From Caballeronia calidae (GTDB lineage: Bacteria; Pseudomonadota; Gammaproteobacteria; Burkholderiales; Burkholderiaceae): a stretch of 64,000 bases of DNA. The stretch covers positions 32,200 through 96,199 of the forward strand of contig NZ_FCOX02000035.1 of the NCBI RefSeq assembly GCF_900044055.2, written 5' to 3'. A program made the position numbers and the translations under genes. The notes beneath the pieces are model-generated. The model saw only the letters and a program-made list of their open reading frames with translations. It did no database searches and had not been told where the DNA came from. Of this stretch, positions 1-7,849 are shown piece after piece (positions within the stretch are counted from its first letter, which is position 1; every line of letters begins with the position of its first letter).

Positions 1-999
1 GAGCTCGTCGGGCGCGCGGTGCAGAAGGCGGTCGCGGACAGCGGCTTGCCCGAGGGCGTGTTCTCGCTCGTCGTCGGCGAGGGCAATGCGATCGGCGAGG
101 CGCTCGTCGCGCATCCGGCCATCCAGTCGGTGGGCTTCACCGGCTCGCGGCGCGGCGGCCTCGCGCTCGTCGATATCGCGTCGAAGCGCCCGGTGCCGAT
201 TCCCGTCTACGCCGAGATGAGCAGCGTGAACCCGGTATTCGCGCTGCCGCAGGCGCTGGCCGCGAAGGGCGACAAGCTGGCGGTCGCCTACATCGATTCG
301 GTGACGCTCGGCGTCGGCCAGTTCTGCACGAACCCGGGCCTCGTGATCGCGCTGGAAGGCCCGGATCTCGACGACTTCATCGATCTCGCCGCCACCGCGA
401 TCATGAAGAAGGAGACGCAGACGATGCTCACCGCGCAGATCGCGGCGGCGTATGGCAGCGGCATCGACGAGCGCAACACTACGCCCGCACACTGCATCGC
501 GACGGGCGTGAAGGGGACGGCCGGGAGCGGCGCGCTGCCGGCGCTGTATCGCGTGAACGCGGACGAGTTTCTCGCGACGCCCGCGCTCTCGGGCGAGATT
601 TTCGGGCCGACCTCGGTGATCGTCGTGTGCCGCGACGAGGACGAGATGATCGCCGTCGCGCGCCATCTCGAAGGCCAGCTGACCGCGACGCTGCTCATGG
701 AAAAGGACGATGTCGAGCTCGCGCGGCGCCTGCTGCCGGTGCTCGAGCGCAAGGCCGGGCGGATTCTGGCGAACGGCTTTCCGACGGGCGTCGAAGTGTC
801 CTACGCGATGGTGCACGGCGGACCTTTCCCGGCGACATCCGACAGCCGCTCGACATCGGTCGGCGCGATGGCGATCGAACGCTTCCTGCGGCCCGTGTGC
901 TATCAGGACTTGCCGGCGGCGCTGCTGCCGGAGGCGCTCGCGGAGGACAATCCGCTCTCGCTCTGGCGTCTGAGGGATGGGGAACTGGGGCCGAACTGA
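1..999 (+). CDS. Aldehyde dehydrogenase, 2,5-dioxovalerate (alpha-ketoglutarate semialdehyde) type, 5'-truncated
   Basis: The reading frame is open from base 1, so the N-terminal part, including most of the NAD(P)-binding domain, lies outside the window. The visible part holds the aldehyde dehydrogenase active site: the general-base Glu in AEMSSVNP (window codon 72) and the catalytic Cys in GQFCTNPG (codon 109), followed by the EIFGP motif. The GQFCTNPG form is typical of NADP-dependent 2,5-dioxovalerate dehydrogenases, which make 2-oxoglutarate in the oxidative pentose and glucarate/galactarate routes. The SMP-30 lactonase gene 111 bp downstream supports a sugar-acid pathway. The exact substrate is inferred. 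Confidence 0.9.
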   Translation, partial: ELVGRAVQKAVADSGLPEGVFSLVVGEGNAIGEALVAHPAIQSVGFTGSRRGGLALVDIASKRPVPIPVYAEMSSVNPVFALPQALAAKGDKLAVAYIDSVTLGVGQFCTNPGLVIALEGPDLDDFIDLAATAIMKKETQTMLTAQIAAAYGSGIDERNTTPAHCIATGVKGTAGSGALPALYRVNADEFLATPALSGEIFGPTSVIVVCRDEDEMIAVARHLEGQLTATLLMEKDDVELARRLLPVLERKAGRILANGFPTGVEVSYAMVHGGPFPATSDSRSTSVGAMAIERFLRPVCYQDLPAALLPEALAEDNPLSLWRLRDGELGPN

Positions 1000-1011
1000 C
1001 ATGGCCGGCAT

Positions 1012-1038
1012 TGACGGATATCGGTGTGACGAATATCG
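1012..1038. repeat. Direct repeat TGACGRATATCG x2 upstream of the lactonase gene
   Basis: Two 12-mers, TGACGGATATCG (1012-1023) and TGACGAATATCG (1027-1038), differ at one base and are offset by 15 bp. They lie in the short gap between the dehydrogenase and lactonase genes. They could be a regulator site, but nothing else supports this. Confidence 0.35.
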
Positions 1039-1110
1039 TGCGTTCGTTCGCCAGGCCGATGTCCGTCACGCAAGGCCATGCGCTCACTCACAACCCGGAG
1101 ACAAGAAAAA

Positions 1111-2049
1111 ATGACAAGCGACTCGCGCCGCTATCCCGACCCCGCCGTGCGCGTGCTGGACCCGCGCTTCAACGCGCTGCGCATCGCATCGGCTTCGGTG
1201 GAATGTCTGTTCCAGGGCGCGCGCTGGTCCGAAGGGCCGGTCTGGTTCGGCGACGGCCGCTATCTGCTGTGGAGCGACATCCCGAACAACCGCATCCTGC
1301 GCTGGGACGAGGAGAGCGGCCAGGTCGGCGTATTTCGCAAGCCGTCGAACCATGCGAACGGCAACACGCGCGACCGCGAAGGGCGGCTCGTGACCTGCGA
1401 GCATCTGACACGGCGCGTGACGCGCACCGAGTACGACGGCTCCATCACCGTGCTCGCGGACGGCTACGACGGCAAGCCGCTCAATTCGCCGAACGATGTC
1501 GTCGTGAAGTCGGACGGATCGATCTGGTTCACCGATCCGACCTTCGGCATCGACGGCTTCTACGAGGGCGAGAAGAACGAGGCGCAACTGAAGCCATGCG
1601 TGTATCGCGTCGATGGCCAGAGCGGCGAGATCACGATGATGATCGATGACTTCATCGGCCCGAATGGCCTCGCGTTCTCGCCGGATGAATCGGTGCTGTA
1701 TGTGGTCGAGTCGCGCTCGACGCCGCGCAAGATCTATGCGTTCGACGTGCTCGACGGCGGCCGCAGGCTCGGCGAGCCGCGTCCCCTGATCGATGCCGGC
1801 GCGGGCACGCCCGACGGCTTTCGCGTCGATATCCACGGCAATCTGTGGTGCGGCTGGGGCATGGGCGACGCCGAGCTCGACGGCGTGCGCGTGTTCACGC
1901 CGCAAGGCGAAGCGATCGGTCACATCGACTTGCCGGAGCGCTGCGCGAACGTGTGCTTCGGCGGACGGCATCGCAATCGCCTGTTCATGGCGGCGAGCCA
2001 CGGGCTCTATTCGATTTACGTCAACACGCAGGGCGTAAAAGGCGGCTAA
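1111..2049 (+). CDS. SMP-30/gluconolactonase/LRE family lactonase
   Basis: A 312-residue beta-propeller lactonase of the SMP-30/gluconolactonase family, which hydrolyses sugar lactones to aldonic acids with a bound divalent metal. Family signatures visible are EGPVWFGDGRYLLWSDIPNNR near the start, the NSPNDVVV segment with FTDPTFG, and the GPNGLAFSPDE and GTPDGFRVD motifs. The ATG at 1111 is preferred to the in-frame ATG at 1078 because GGAG lies at 1097-1100 with ten bases of spacing. Together with the upstream semialdehyde dehydrogenase it suggests pentose or hexuronate oxidation. Its stop codon overlaps the stop of the convergent acetyltransferase gene. Confidence 0.88.
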   Translation: MTSDSRRYPDPAVRVLDPRFNALRIASASVECLFQGARWSEGPVWFGDGRYLLWSDIPNNRILRWDEESGQVGVFRKPSNHANGNTRDREGRLVTCEHLTRRVTRTEYDGSITVLADGYDGKPLNSPNDVVVKSDGSIWFTDPTFGIDGFYEGEKNEAQLKPCVYRVDGQSGEITMMIDDFIGPNGLAFSPDESVLYVVESRSTPRKIYAFDVLDGGRRLGEPRPLIDAGAGTPDGFRVDIHGNLWCGWGMGDAELDGVRVFTPQGEAIGHIDLPERCANVCFGGRHRNRLFMAASHGLYSIYVNTQGVKGG

Positions 2050-2471
2050 GCCTTTCCGATCCTCTCCATGATGCGCTCGGGATGCCTGCTCGCCGCGAAG
2101 CCGTGGCGCGCATAAAGCCCGTGCGCATCGGACGTGACGAGCATCATGCGGCGCAGCCCTTGCAGGTCGGGATGCGCCATCACGCATTCCATCATCCATT
2201 TGCCGAGGCCCGCGCCCTGATGCTCGGGCAGCACGAATACATCGGCGAGATAGGCGAAGGTCGCGGTGTCGGTGATCATGCGCGCATAGCCGATCTGCGC
2301 GTCGCGCAGAAAGAGCCCGAACGCGAGCGAATGCCGCGCGGCGCGCTCGACCTTTTCGCGCGCGATGCCCGGCGACCAGTGCGCCACTTCGCTCAGGTAA
2401 CGATGCACGACATCGAAGTCGAATTCATCGATGTCCGTGCTCAGCCGATAGTCGTTGCGCGTCCATTGCAT
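2046..2471 (-). CDS. GNAT family N-acetyltransferase
   Basis: A 141-residue protein that is a single GNAT domain. The acetyl-CoA pyrophosphate loop of motif A is visible as LPEHQGAGLGKWM, preceded by the DVFV beta strand, and the C-terminal YARHGF segment is typical of the fold. The substrate cannot be told. The gene converges on the lactonase gene with overlapping stop codons, so the two are not co-transcribed. Confidence 0.88.
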   Translation of the reverse strand: MQWTRNDYRLSTDIDEFDFDVVHRYLSEVAHWSPGIAREKVERAARHSLAFGLFLRDAQIGYARMITDTATFAYLADVFVLPEHQGAGLGKWMMECVMAHPDLQGLRRMMLVTSDAHGLYARHGFAASRHPERIMERIGKA

Positions 2472-2591
2472 CGCGCCGCTCCATGACGTTCATGAAGCGC
2501 CGAGCATAAGCGATCCATGCGCCGTGCTCCATGCACACTTCGCGCCTGTCAGTGTCAGTGCGCGGATTGCAAAAACCGGCGGTGTCGAACG

Positions 2592-3047
2592 CTATTGGCG
2601 GACGATGCGCGGAGGCATCGGCGACAGCAGATAGAGCGCCGCCGCGAACTTGCAGACGAGGCCCACGCCGCACACGAACGCGCCGGCGGGGAAGACGTGC
2701 CATTGCAACGCGAGCGTCGGCGCGACGAGCGCAACCGATACCAGCCCCAGCACGATGGTGAGCCAGCGTGCCCATTGCAGCCGCGAAGCAACGCAGATGT
2801 ACAGCAAACCGACGAGCACGCGCGAAGCAATGGACGCAGCGATCGGATGGCTCGACGTATCGCCGGGCAGGCCGATCGCGAGCGTCAGCGCGAACTCGGC
2901 CCACGACAGCGCCCATGCAGCGCCGAGACACGCAATCGCGGAGGTGAAGCGCTGCTCGGGCGTGACCGCGTGACGTTCCGTCGTCTGAAGTTCGGGCGCT
3001 TCATCGGGCTCGTGCGGGTACGCGTCGTAGCTGTGGAGGGTCGTCAT
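2592..3047 (-). CDS. Small four-helix membrane protein, function unknown
   Basis: A 151-residue protein with a hydrophilic N terminus of about 35 residues, rich in acidic residues and His, followed by four hydrophobic stretches typical of inner-membrane helices. The start MTTLHSYDAYP is chosen because an AAAGG ribosome site precedes it; the longer in-frame ORF upstream has no such site. It ends in a short basic tail. No enzyme motif is visible. It may belong to a Burkholderia-restricted membrane family, but no function can be assigned. Confidence 0.7.
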   Translation of the reverse strand: MTTLHSYDAYPHEPDEAPELQTTERHAVTPEQRFTSAIACLGAAWALSWAEFALTLAIGLPGDTSSHPIAASIASRVLVGLLYICVASRLQWARWLTIVLGLVSVALVAPTLALQWHVFPAGAFVCGVGLVCKFAAALYLLSPMPPRIVRQ

Positions 3048-3228
3048 CTGGCCTTTCCCCTTTATCGATGCCGGGCGCTGCCCGGTGGTCTTGTCGGCCG
3101 CTTCTCGCATAGGGCGTTTGCTGCGCTGCGGCGCATCATCGCCGTGGGGATACGCATACGCCGTGCCCGCTTCGAGGAACGCGCGTTGCTTCACATCGGA
3201 TCGATGAGCAACGACCCAAGGAGCCACG

Positions 3229-3381
3229 ATGAGCAACGTCAAGGAGCAGAACCCGCATCCGGAGCGTGATGAAGAAGATCTCGACAAGGCCGTCGAAGAT
3301 ACGTTTCCCGCCAGCGATCCGCCGGCGACAGGTGGCGTGACGCGTATCGAAACGGATGAGGATAAAAAAGAAACGAAGTAA
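3229..3381 (+). CDS. 50-residue acidic protein with a TFPASDPP motif
   Basis: A short gene below usual ORF-length cut-offs. It starts with ATG at 3229 behind a strong AAGGAG (3218-3223) and ends just before a rho-independent terminator at 3406. The peptide is very charged, and its centre reads DLDKAVEDTFPASDPPA. The (D/E)xTFPASDPP motif recurs in small proteins and protein tails in Burkholderiales, so the gene is probably real. The function is unknown. No signal peptide or membrane segment is present, so the product is likely cytoplasmic and intrinsically disordered. Confidence 0.75.
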   Translation: MSNVKEQNPHPERDEEDLDKAVEDTFPASDPPATGGVTRIETDEDKKETK

Positions 3382-3405
3382 AACGGAGAGGCGCAATGAA
3401 GTGAG

Positions 3406-3433
3406 AAGAGCCGCATATTCCATGCGGCTCTTT
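3406..3433 (+). terminator. Rho-independent terminator after the TFPASDPP gene
   Basis: An 11-bp stem (3406-3416 with 3422-3432) closes a 5-base ATTCC loop and runs into TTTGCTT. It lies 25 bp past the stop codon of the 50-residue gene. Confidence 0.85.
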
Positions 3434-3474
3434 GCTTATGCATAACCGGCATGAATGCCCGGCATGCGCCTCTT

Positions 3475-4083
3475 TCAACTGCGCTCGAGTTCGAACAGCC
3501 GCGACGGTCGCAGATGATTGAGCGCGTAGTGCTTGCGCCCTCGCAACGTGTGGCCGTGCGGATCGCGCCCTTCGAAGCGCACCTTGTCTTCGACCTCCGG
3601 CACCGTCGGCGCAACCATGCCGCGATCGATCAGGCGATAGCCGCGCTCGAGCGCGAGGAGCACGCCATTGCGGCCGGGACGGCTGTCGAAGCCGCCGAGG
3701 CCGTCGCCCGGTTCGGGCACATAGTTCACCGGCGTCGCATTCGAATTGATGACGGAGTCCGGCTCGCGCGCGCGCATCTCCGCTTCACGCCGCGCATGAA
3801 TGCTCTTTGCGTCGGCATCGACGGTGTCGTCGAGGCCGTCGTCGTTGGCGACGTCCACGCCGCGCGGCGGCTTTTCATAGAGACCTTGCGGACCGACATG
3901 CATGCCGCCCTTCGATGTCTCCGTTTTCGCGCCCGCGCCCGCATGGGCCTCGCCGCCCGATGCGGCCTTCATCGCGTCGCTCATCTTCACATGAGCTGTT
4001 TCCGCCGCCGGTGTCTTGATCGGGCTTTCGGCGGTGCGCTGGGTCTGCTTGCCTTGCGGCTCGTTTGCTTCAGCGTTGTTCAT
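3475..4083 (-). CDS. Conserved hypothetical hydrophilic protein
   Basis: A 202-residue protein with no signal peptide or membrane segment. The first 70 residues are low-complexity (Ala, Gly, Glu, Lys, Thr). The C-terminal half looks folded: VNYVPEPGDGLGGFDSRPG, then ALERGYRLIDRGMVAPTVPEVEDKVRFEGRDP, ending in a basic segment RGRKHYALNHLRPSRLFELE. I do not recognise the family. It converges on the terminator at 3406, and the gap to the next gene (4084-4361) is AT-richer than its surroundings, consistent with promoters there. Confidence 0.7.
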   Translation of the reverse strand: MNNAEANEPQGKQTQRTAESPIKTPAAETAHVKMSDAMKAASGGEAHAGAGAKTETSKGGMHVGPQGLYEKPPRGVDVANDDGLDDTVDADAKSIHARREAEMRAREPDSVINSNATPVNYVPEPGDGLGGFDSRPGRNGVLLALERGYRLIDRGMVAPTVPEVEDKVRFEGRDPHGHTLRGRKHYALNHLRPSRLFELERS

Positions 4084-4361
4084 CGCATGCTCCGTTGACC
4101 TGAACTGACCAAACCCTCCCGCAAGACTCGTTCCGGCTTTATGGCGACGGAACCGCGAGCCTTGCCTGAGGGCGCCTTAACGGATACCTAATATTTCGGA
4201 CCTTTTTTCAACCCCAAGCCGATTTCCTGCAAGTATTATTTGGAACCTGTCGGCGGCAAAGTGCAACAGGCGAGACGCGAGCAATCAGGAGAACGTGTCT
4301 GTTGCCGTCGAACAAGAGCAATGCGATTCGAACGAGCAGGGCACTTTCACACAGGTGACTC

Positions 4362-4595
4362 ATGCAACACGATGCAGCCTTTTCACATCGAGGCTACCTT
4401 CTGAACTGCGCGCCCGCCCGGGCCGGAGATGGCAGCTACCAGCCGTATGTGGTGATCTCGCGATCGAGCGATGGCGAACTCGTCGCGAACCGTTTCTTTC
4501 CGTCCGACCTGCGATTCCGCAACGAGGGCGATGCCATCGCGCACGCGCGCGACTGGGCCGTGCGATGGATCGACGCAAGCAACGTCACCGTGTGA
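4362..4595 (+). CDS. Small conserved hypothetical protein (77 aa)
   Basis: A compact 77-residue protein. Its central part (YQPYVVISRSSDGELV, RFFPSDLRFRNEGDAIAHARDWAVRWID) reads like a small alpha/beta domain with strand, strand and helix. An AGGTG element lies close upstream of the ATG. It resembles the short YxPxVVIS...A..HA..WA..WID hypotheticals common in Burkholderia. The function is unknown. Confidence 0.72.
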   Translation: MQHDAAFSHRGYLLNCAPARAGDGSYQPYVVISRSSDGELVANRFFPSDLRFRNEGDAIAHARDWAVRWIDASNVTV

Positions 4596-4721
4596 GCGAT
4601 ACCCGCATGACGCATCGGGCACGCCGGCGCGCGAGCCGCCGGGCGGCACGCTTCTCCAAAACCGGTTACGCTTGACGTTTCATCCGTCGTGCGCGAGTGC
4701 GGCGGCCGCTTCTCTCGCATC

Positions 4722-5723
4722 ATGGCCGACATGCAGAACACGCCCACGCCTGGCTTCATACCGCCGCTCGAATCTTCCAACGACACCACGCGCGACATGC
4801 CGCAGGAATGGGGCCTCGCACGCATCGTCGCGGACTTGCGCGAATCGCGCGAGGAACTGCATCGCACGCGGCATCCGCTCGGCATACGCGAACTGCCTTC
4901 GCGCGAGGCGATCGTCAGGATCGTCAACGGCCTGCGCTCCGCGCTTTTTCCCACGCATTACGGCGCGCCCGATCTGACCGCCGAGAGCGTCGACTATTAC
5001 GTCGGGCAGACGCTCGAAAGCACCTTGCGTCTGCTGCACGAGCAGATTCGCCGCGCGCTGCGCTTCCTGCCCGAGCATCGCGAGACGAACGAAGCCGATC
5101 TTTCGGCACGGGCATTCGCCATCGCGCGCGAGTTCGGCATGCAGTTGCCGCAGATCCGCGCGCTGCTGGTCAGCGATATCCAGGCCGCTTTCACGGGCGA
5201 CCCGGCCGCGCAGCACATTACCGAAATTCTGCTGTGCTATCCGGGCGTCTGGGCGATGACGCATCATCGCCTCGCGCATGCGTTGCACAGGCTCGGCGTG
5301 CCGCTGCTCGCACGCTTCATCAACGAGATCGCGCATTCGCTGACGGGTATCGACATCCATCCGGGCGCGACGATCGGGCCGAGCTTCTTCATCGATCACG
5401 GCACGGGCGTCGTGATCGGCGAGACGGCGGTGATCGGGCAGCATGTGCGCGTGTATCAGGCCGTGACGCTCGGCGCGAAGAGCTTTCCTTCGACCAGCGA
5501 CGGCACGCTCGTCAAGGGCAACGCGCGGCATCCGATCGTCGAGGACGATGTCGTCATCTACGCGGGCGCGACGATTCTCGGGCGCGTGACCATCGGCAAG
5601 GGCTCGGTCATCGGCGGCAATGTGTGGCTCACGCATAGCGTGCCGCCGGGGAGCAACGTGTCGCAGGGCAAGGTTCGCGAAGGCTCCGGCCCCGACGGGC
5701 CGGGCAATGGTTTCGGCGCATGA
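4722..5723 (+). CDS. cysE: Serine O-acetyltransferase, long EpsC-type
   Basis: Transfers acetyl from acetyl-CoA to L-serine, giving O-acetylserine, the acceptor for cysteine synthesis. After a divergent N-terminal helical region of about 170 residues, the hexapeptide left-handed beta-helix is clear: GIDIHPGATIGPSFFIDHGTG, VVIGETAVIGQHVRVYQAVTLGAK, then GATILGRVTIGKGSVIGGNVWLT. The active-site region DHGTGVVIGE is intact. The ATG at 4722 is preferred; a GTG at 4689 and an ATG at 4731 are also in frame. At about 333 residues it is longer than E. coli CysE and matches the EpsC-like group of beta-proteobacteria. Confidence 0.9.
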   Translation: MADMQNTPTPGFIPPLESSNDTTRDMPQEWGLARIVADLRESREELHRTRHPLGIRELPSREAIVRIVNGLRSALFPTHYGAPDLTAESVDYYVGQTLESTLRLLHEQIRRALRFLPEHRETNEADLSARAFAIAREFGMQLPQIRALLVSDIQAAFTGDPAAQHITEILLCYPGVWAMTHHRLAHALHRLGVPLLARFINEIAHSLTGIDIHPGATIGPSFFIDHGTGVVIGETAVIGQHVRVYQAVTLGAKSFPSTSDGTLVKGNARHPIVEDDVVIYAGATILGRVTIGKGSVIGGNVWLTHSVPPGSNVSQGKVREGSGPDGPGNGFGA

Positions 5724-5730
5724 AATGACG

Positions 5731-5757
5731 AAAGGGCCGCGAGGCCCTTTCTTTCTG
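5731..5757 (+). terminator. Terminator between cysE and folE
   Basis: A perfect 8-bp stem (5731-5738 with 5743-5750) around GCGA is followed by CTTTCT. It sits 8 bp after the cysE stop and, since the stem is symmetric with A/T ends, may also serve the convergent folE gene. Confidence 0.82.
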
Positions 5758-5785
5758 TTGCGTGCGCTGCCGCGTTCGTGCGGCG

Positions 5786-6436
5786 TCAGGTATTCGACAC
5801 GCTGAACGCGCTCTGATCGCCGACGATGGCAAGAAACTCGCGGCGCGTCGATGGATCGTCCCGGAACGAGCCGAGCATGCGCGACGTGACCATCGCAACG
5901 CCCGCCTTATGGACGCCGCGTGTCGACATGCATTGATGCGCGGCTTCGAGAATCACGCCCACGCCGAGCGGCTGCAGCACTTCGTTCAGCGTATCGGCGA
6001 TCTGCGCGGTCATCTTCTCCTGAATCTGCAGACGCTTCGCGAATGCATCGACGAGACGCGCGAGCTTGGAAATGCCGACTACGCGCTTGTTCGGCAGATA
6101 AGCCACATGCGCGCGGCCGATGATCGGCACCATGTGATGCTCGCAATAACTTTCGAAACGAATGTCCTTCAGGACGATCATTTCGTCATAGCCCTGCACT
6201 TCGGAAAACGTGCGCGCGAGGATGTCGTGCGGGTTCTGCGCATAGCCCGCGAAGAATTCCTCGTAGGCGCGCACGACGCGCCCCGGCGTATCGCGCAGGC
6301 CTTCGCGGCGCGGGTCGTCGCCCGCCCAGCGCAAAAGAACACGCACGGCGGCTTCGGCTTCCTCGCGGGTCGGACGATCGGCTTGGTCAGCAGGCATGTC
6401 CGAGCCTGAAAAATGGTTTTTGCGCGGGGCGCTCAT
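5786..6436 (-). CDS. folE: GTP cyclohydrolase I
   Basis: Converts GTP to 7,8-dihydroneopterin triphosphate, the first step of folate and other pterin synthesis. At 216 residues it is full length. The zinc ligands Cys98 and His101 (in ESYCEHHM) and Cys169 (in HQCMSTRG) are all present. The core motifs GLRDTPGRVVRAYEEFFAGY and LPNKRVVGISKLARLVD match the family closely. GGAG lies seven bases before the ATG. An N-terminal extension of about 20 residues is variable in this family. Confidence 0.96.
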   Translation of the reverse strand: MSAPRKNHFSGSDMPADQADRPTREEAEAAVRVLLRWAGDDPRREGLRDTPGRVVRAYEEFFAGYAQNPHDILARTFSEVQGYDEMIVLKDIRFESYCEHHMVPIIGRAHVAYLPNKRVVGISKLARLVDAFAKRLQIQEKMTAQIADTLNEVLQPLGVGVILEAAHQCMSTRGVHKAGVAMVTSRMLGSFRDDPSTRREFLAIVGDQSAFSVSNT

Positions 6437-6518
6437 TGAAAGCTCCTGTCAGTCAAGGTGCAATTGGTGCATTCGGCACCCCGCCATTGTTCCACGTTTC
6501 CGATGGTCGATATGAGTG

Positions 6519-6722
6519 TCAGGTTTTTCCGCCTCCATCGATGCCCGAACCGGTGCGCCAGACCTGCTTGCCTTCCTCCGTCAGCACGCCGCTGCTGTGA
6601 TCCTTGTCGGGTTCCGTGCCGGGCTCGGCCATGGAGCCGCCCGGCTGTTCCTGCGACGTTTGCGTGATGCCCTTGCGCTGTGCGATACGGTCTTCCTGGG
6701 AACGTCCGGCGTAGTTGCTCAT
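6519..6722 (-). CDS. 67-residue hydrophilic hypothetical protein
   Basis: A small gene with a good GGAGA site 6 bases before MSNYAGRSQEDRIAQRK. The peptide is rich in Gln, Glu and Gly, has no hydrophobic segment, and ends in GKQVWRTGSGIDGGGKT. Similar short disordered proteins are common in Burkholderiaceae; the function is unknown. The gap to folE is 82 bp, so co-transcription is possible. Confidence 0.65.
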   Translation of the reverse strand: MSNYAGRSQEDRIAQRKGITQTSQEQPGGSMAEPGTEPDKDHSSGVLTEEGKQVWRTGSGIDGGGKT

Positions 6723-6793
6723 GTCGCGTCTCCTTTCGAATGGTGCGATGAAAGGCGCGCAAGCGGCGTACCAGCCGGGCGTTTGGACGCGCG

Positions 6794-7237
6794 TTAAGCG
6801 GGCTTGCCCTCGACGCCGCCGAGCACCATCCACGACACGCCGAACTTGTCGGCCACCATGCCGAAGCGCTTCGCGAAGAAGGTCTGCGTCATCGGCATCT
6901 GGACCTGGCCGCCGTTGGACAGCGCGTTGAAGTATTTTTCCGCCTGCTGTTCGTCGTTGGCCGTGAGCGAGAGCGAAACGCCCTTGAAGTCGGGCTTGCC
7001 GCTGCACATGCCGTCCGAGCCCATCAGCATGGAGTCGCCGATGGTGAAAGCCGAATGCATGATCTTGTTCTCGGACCCCGGCGGAATGCCGCAGCCGCTC
7101 GCCGTCTCTGCCTTGCCGGCTTCGGGATTTTCGCTGTAGCGCATCATCATGACGACTTGCGCGCCCAGATTCTCGCGGTAGAACGTGATCGCCTCTTCGC
7201 AGCGGCCTTCGAAAAACAGATAGGGTTGCACTTGCAT
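6794..7237 (-). CDS. VOC family protein (PhnB/YjdN-like)
   Basis: A 147-residue vicinal-oxygen-chelate fold protein of the PhnB-like group. MQVQPYLFFEGRCEEAITFYRENLGA is the family N terminus, and the C-terminal half carries FFAKRFGMVADKFGVSWMV. The start has AGGAG six bases upstream. It follows the SnoaL-like gene by 14 bp and its ribosome site overlaps that gene's end, so the two form an operon. Members of this family are often annotated as glyoxalase or antibiotic-resistance proteins, but no substrate is known for this type. Confidence 0.88.
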   Translation of the reverse strand: MQVQPYLFFEGRCEEAITFYRENLGAQVVMMMRYSENPEAGKAETASGCGIPPGSENKIMHSAFTIGDSMLMGSDGMCSGKPDFKGVSLSLTANDEQQAEKYFNALSNGGQVQMPMTQTFFAKRFGMVADKFGVSWMVLGGVEGKPA

Positions 7238-7251
7238 GTCTGCTCCTTGCG

Positions 7252-7683
7252 TTATGACTTTTCGTCGGGGTCCATATCCATCATGAGCGGCACCGATGCG
7301 TGCTCGTGCACGACACGCCAGTCGCCGCCGATCTTCCTGAAACACACGGTGGCGCGCACGATGTCCTCCTGCTCGCCTACGGCGACGTGGTTGACGGAGT
7401 GCGCATAAGCCAGATCGCCGCTCGCGGCGACTTGCACGTCCCGCATCTCGAACGTGAGCGGGCCTTTCATGCTGTCGAACCAGCGCCGCCAGTTCTCGCG
7501 ATAGGGCTCGACGCCCGTGAGCGATGCGGGCGGCACGACATCGAACACGACGACATCCGGCGCGTAATGACTGACGAGCGCGTCGACATCCTTCGCGAGC
7601 ACGGCCTGCCGCCACGCTTCGATCAGTTCGCGAATGCGGGCGGCATCTTCACTCTCTTGCGCACGAACGTTCGGATGGGTCAT
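7252..7683 (-). CDS. SnoaL-like/DUF4440 family protein
   Basis: A 143-residue cone-shaped NTF2-like domain: an N-terminal helix (ARIRELIEAWRQAVLAKDVDALVSHYAPDVVVFD), then the curved sheet with RATVCFRKIGGDWRVVHEHASVP. This type appears as small ketosteroid-isomerase-like proteins of unknown substrate. GGAGG precedes the chosen ATG at 7683. It is the first gene of a two-gene operon with the VOC protein, divergent from a TetR gene, and two operator-like palindromes lie in the 166-bp intergenic region. Confidence 0.86.
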   Translation of the reverse strand: MTHPNVRAQESEDAARIRELIEAWRQAVLAKDVDALVSHYAPDVVVFDVVPPASLTGVEPYRENWRRWFDSMKGPLTFEMRDVQVAASGDLAYAHSVNHVAVGEQEDIVRATVCFRKIGGDWRVVHEHASVPLMMDMDPDEKS

Positions 7684-7778
7684 GGCTGCCTCCAGTGAGT
7701 TGGCCTGCATTGCACACGATGCCGCCGCGTCGTGACAAAGCAACGGCAAGCACCGATGCAGAACTATTTTTCGTGTTG

Positions 7779-7791
7779 TGTACACCGTCCA
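7779..7791. promoter_or_regulatory. Putative TetR operator, copy 1
   Basis: Read on the minus strand this is TGGACGGTGTACA, which matches the perfect palindrome at 7811-7823 in 11 of 13 positions. Both copies lie in the intergenic region between the divergent TetR and SnoaL-like genes, the usual place for autoregulation by a TetR protein. Confidence 0.6.
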
Positions 7792-7810
7792 CAAAAAGTA
7801 GCAGAGATAA

Positions 7811-7823
7811 TGGACAGTGTCCA
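7811..7823. promoter_or_regulatory. Putative TetR operator, copy 2 (perfect palindrome)
   Basis: TGGACAGTGTCCA is a perfect inverted repeat of TGGACA around a central G. Its first base is the last base of a -10-like GATAAT (7806-7811), so binding here would block a rightward promoter. Its centre lies 32 bp, about three helical turns, from that of copy 1. Confidence 0.65.
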
Positions 7824-7849
7824 CATAAGGGAAAGCCCGACGAATCAAA

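Noticed and set aside
2517..3269. 250-residue plus-strand ORF opposite the small membrane protein
   Set aside because: Arg-rich shadow frame without a ribosome site; the minus strand has a start with a ribosome site and four membrane helices.
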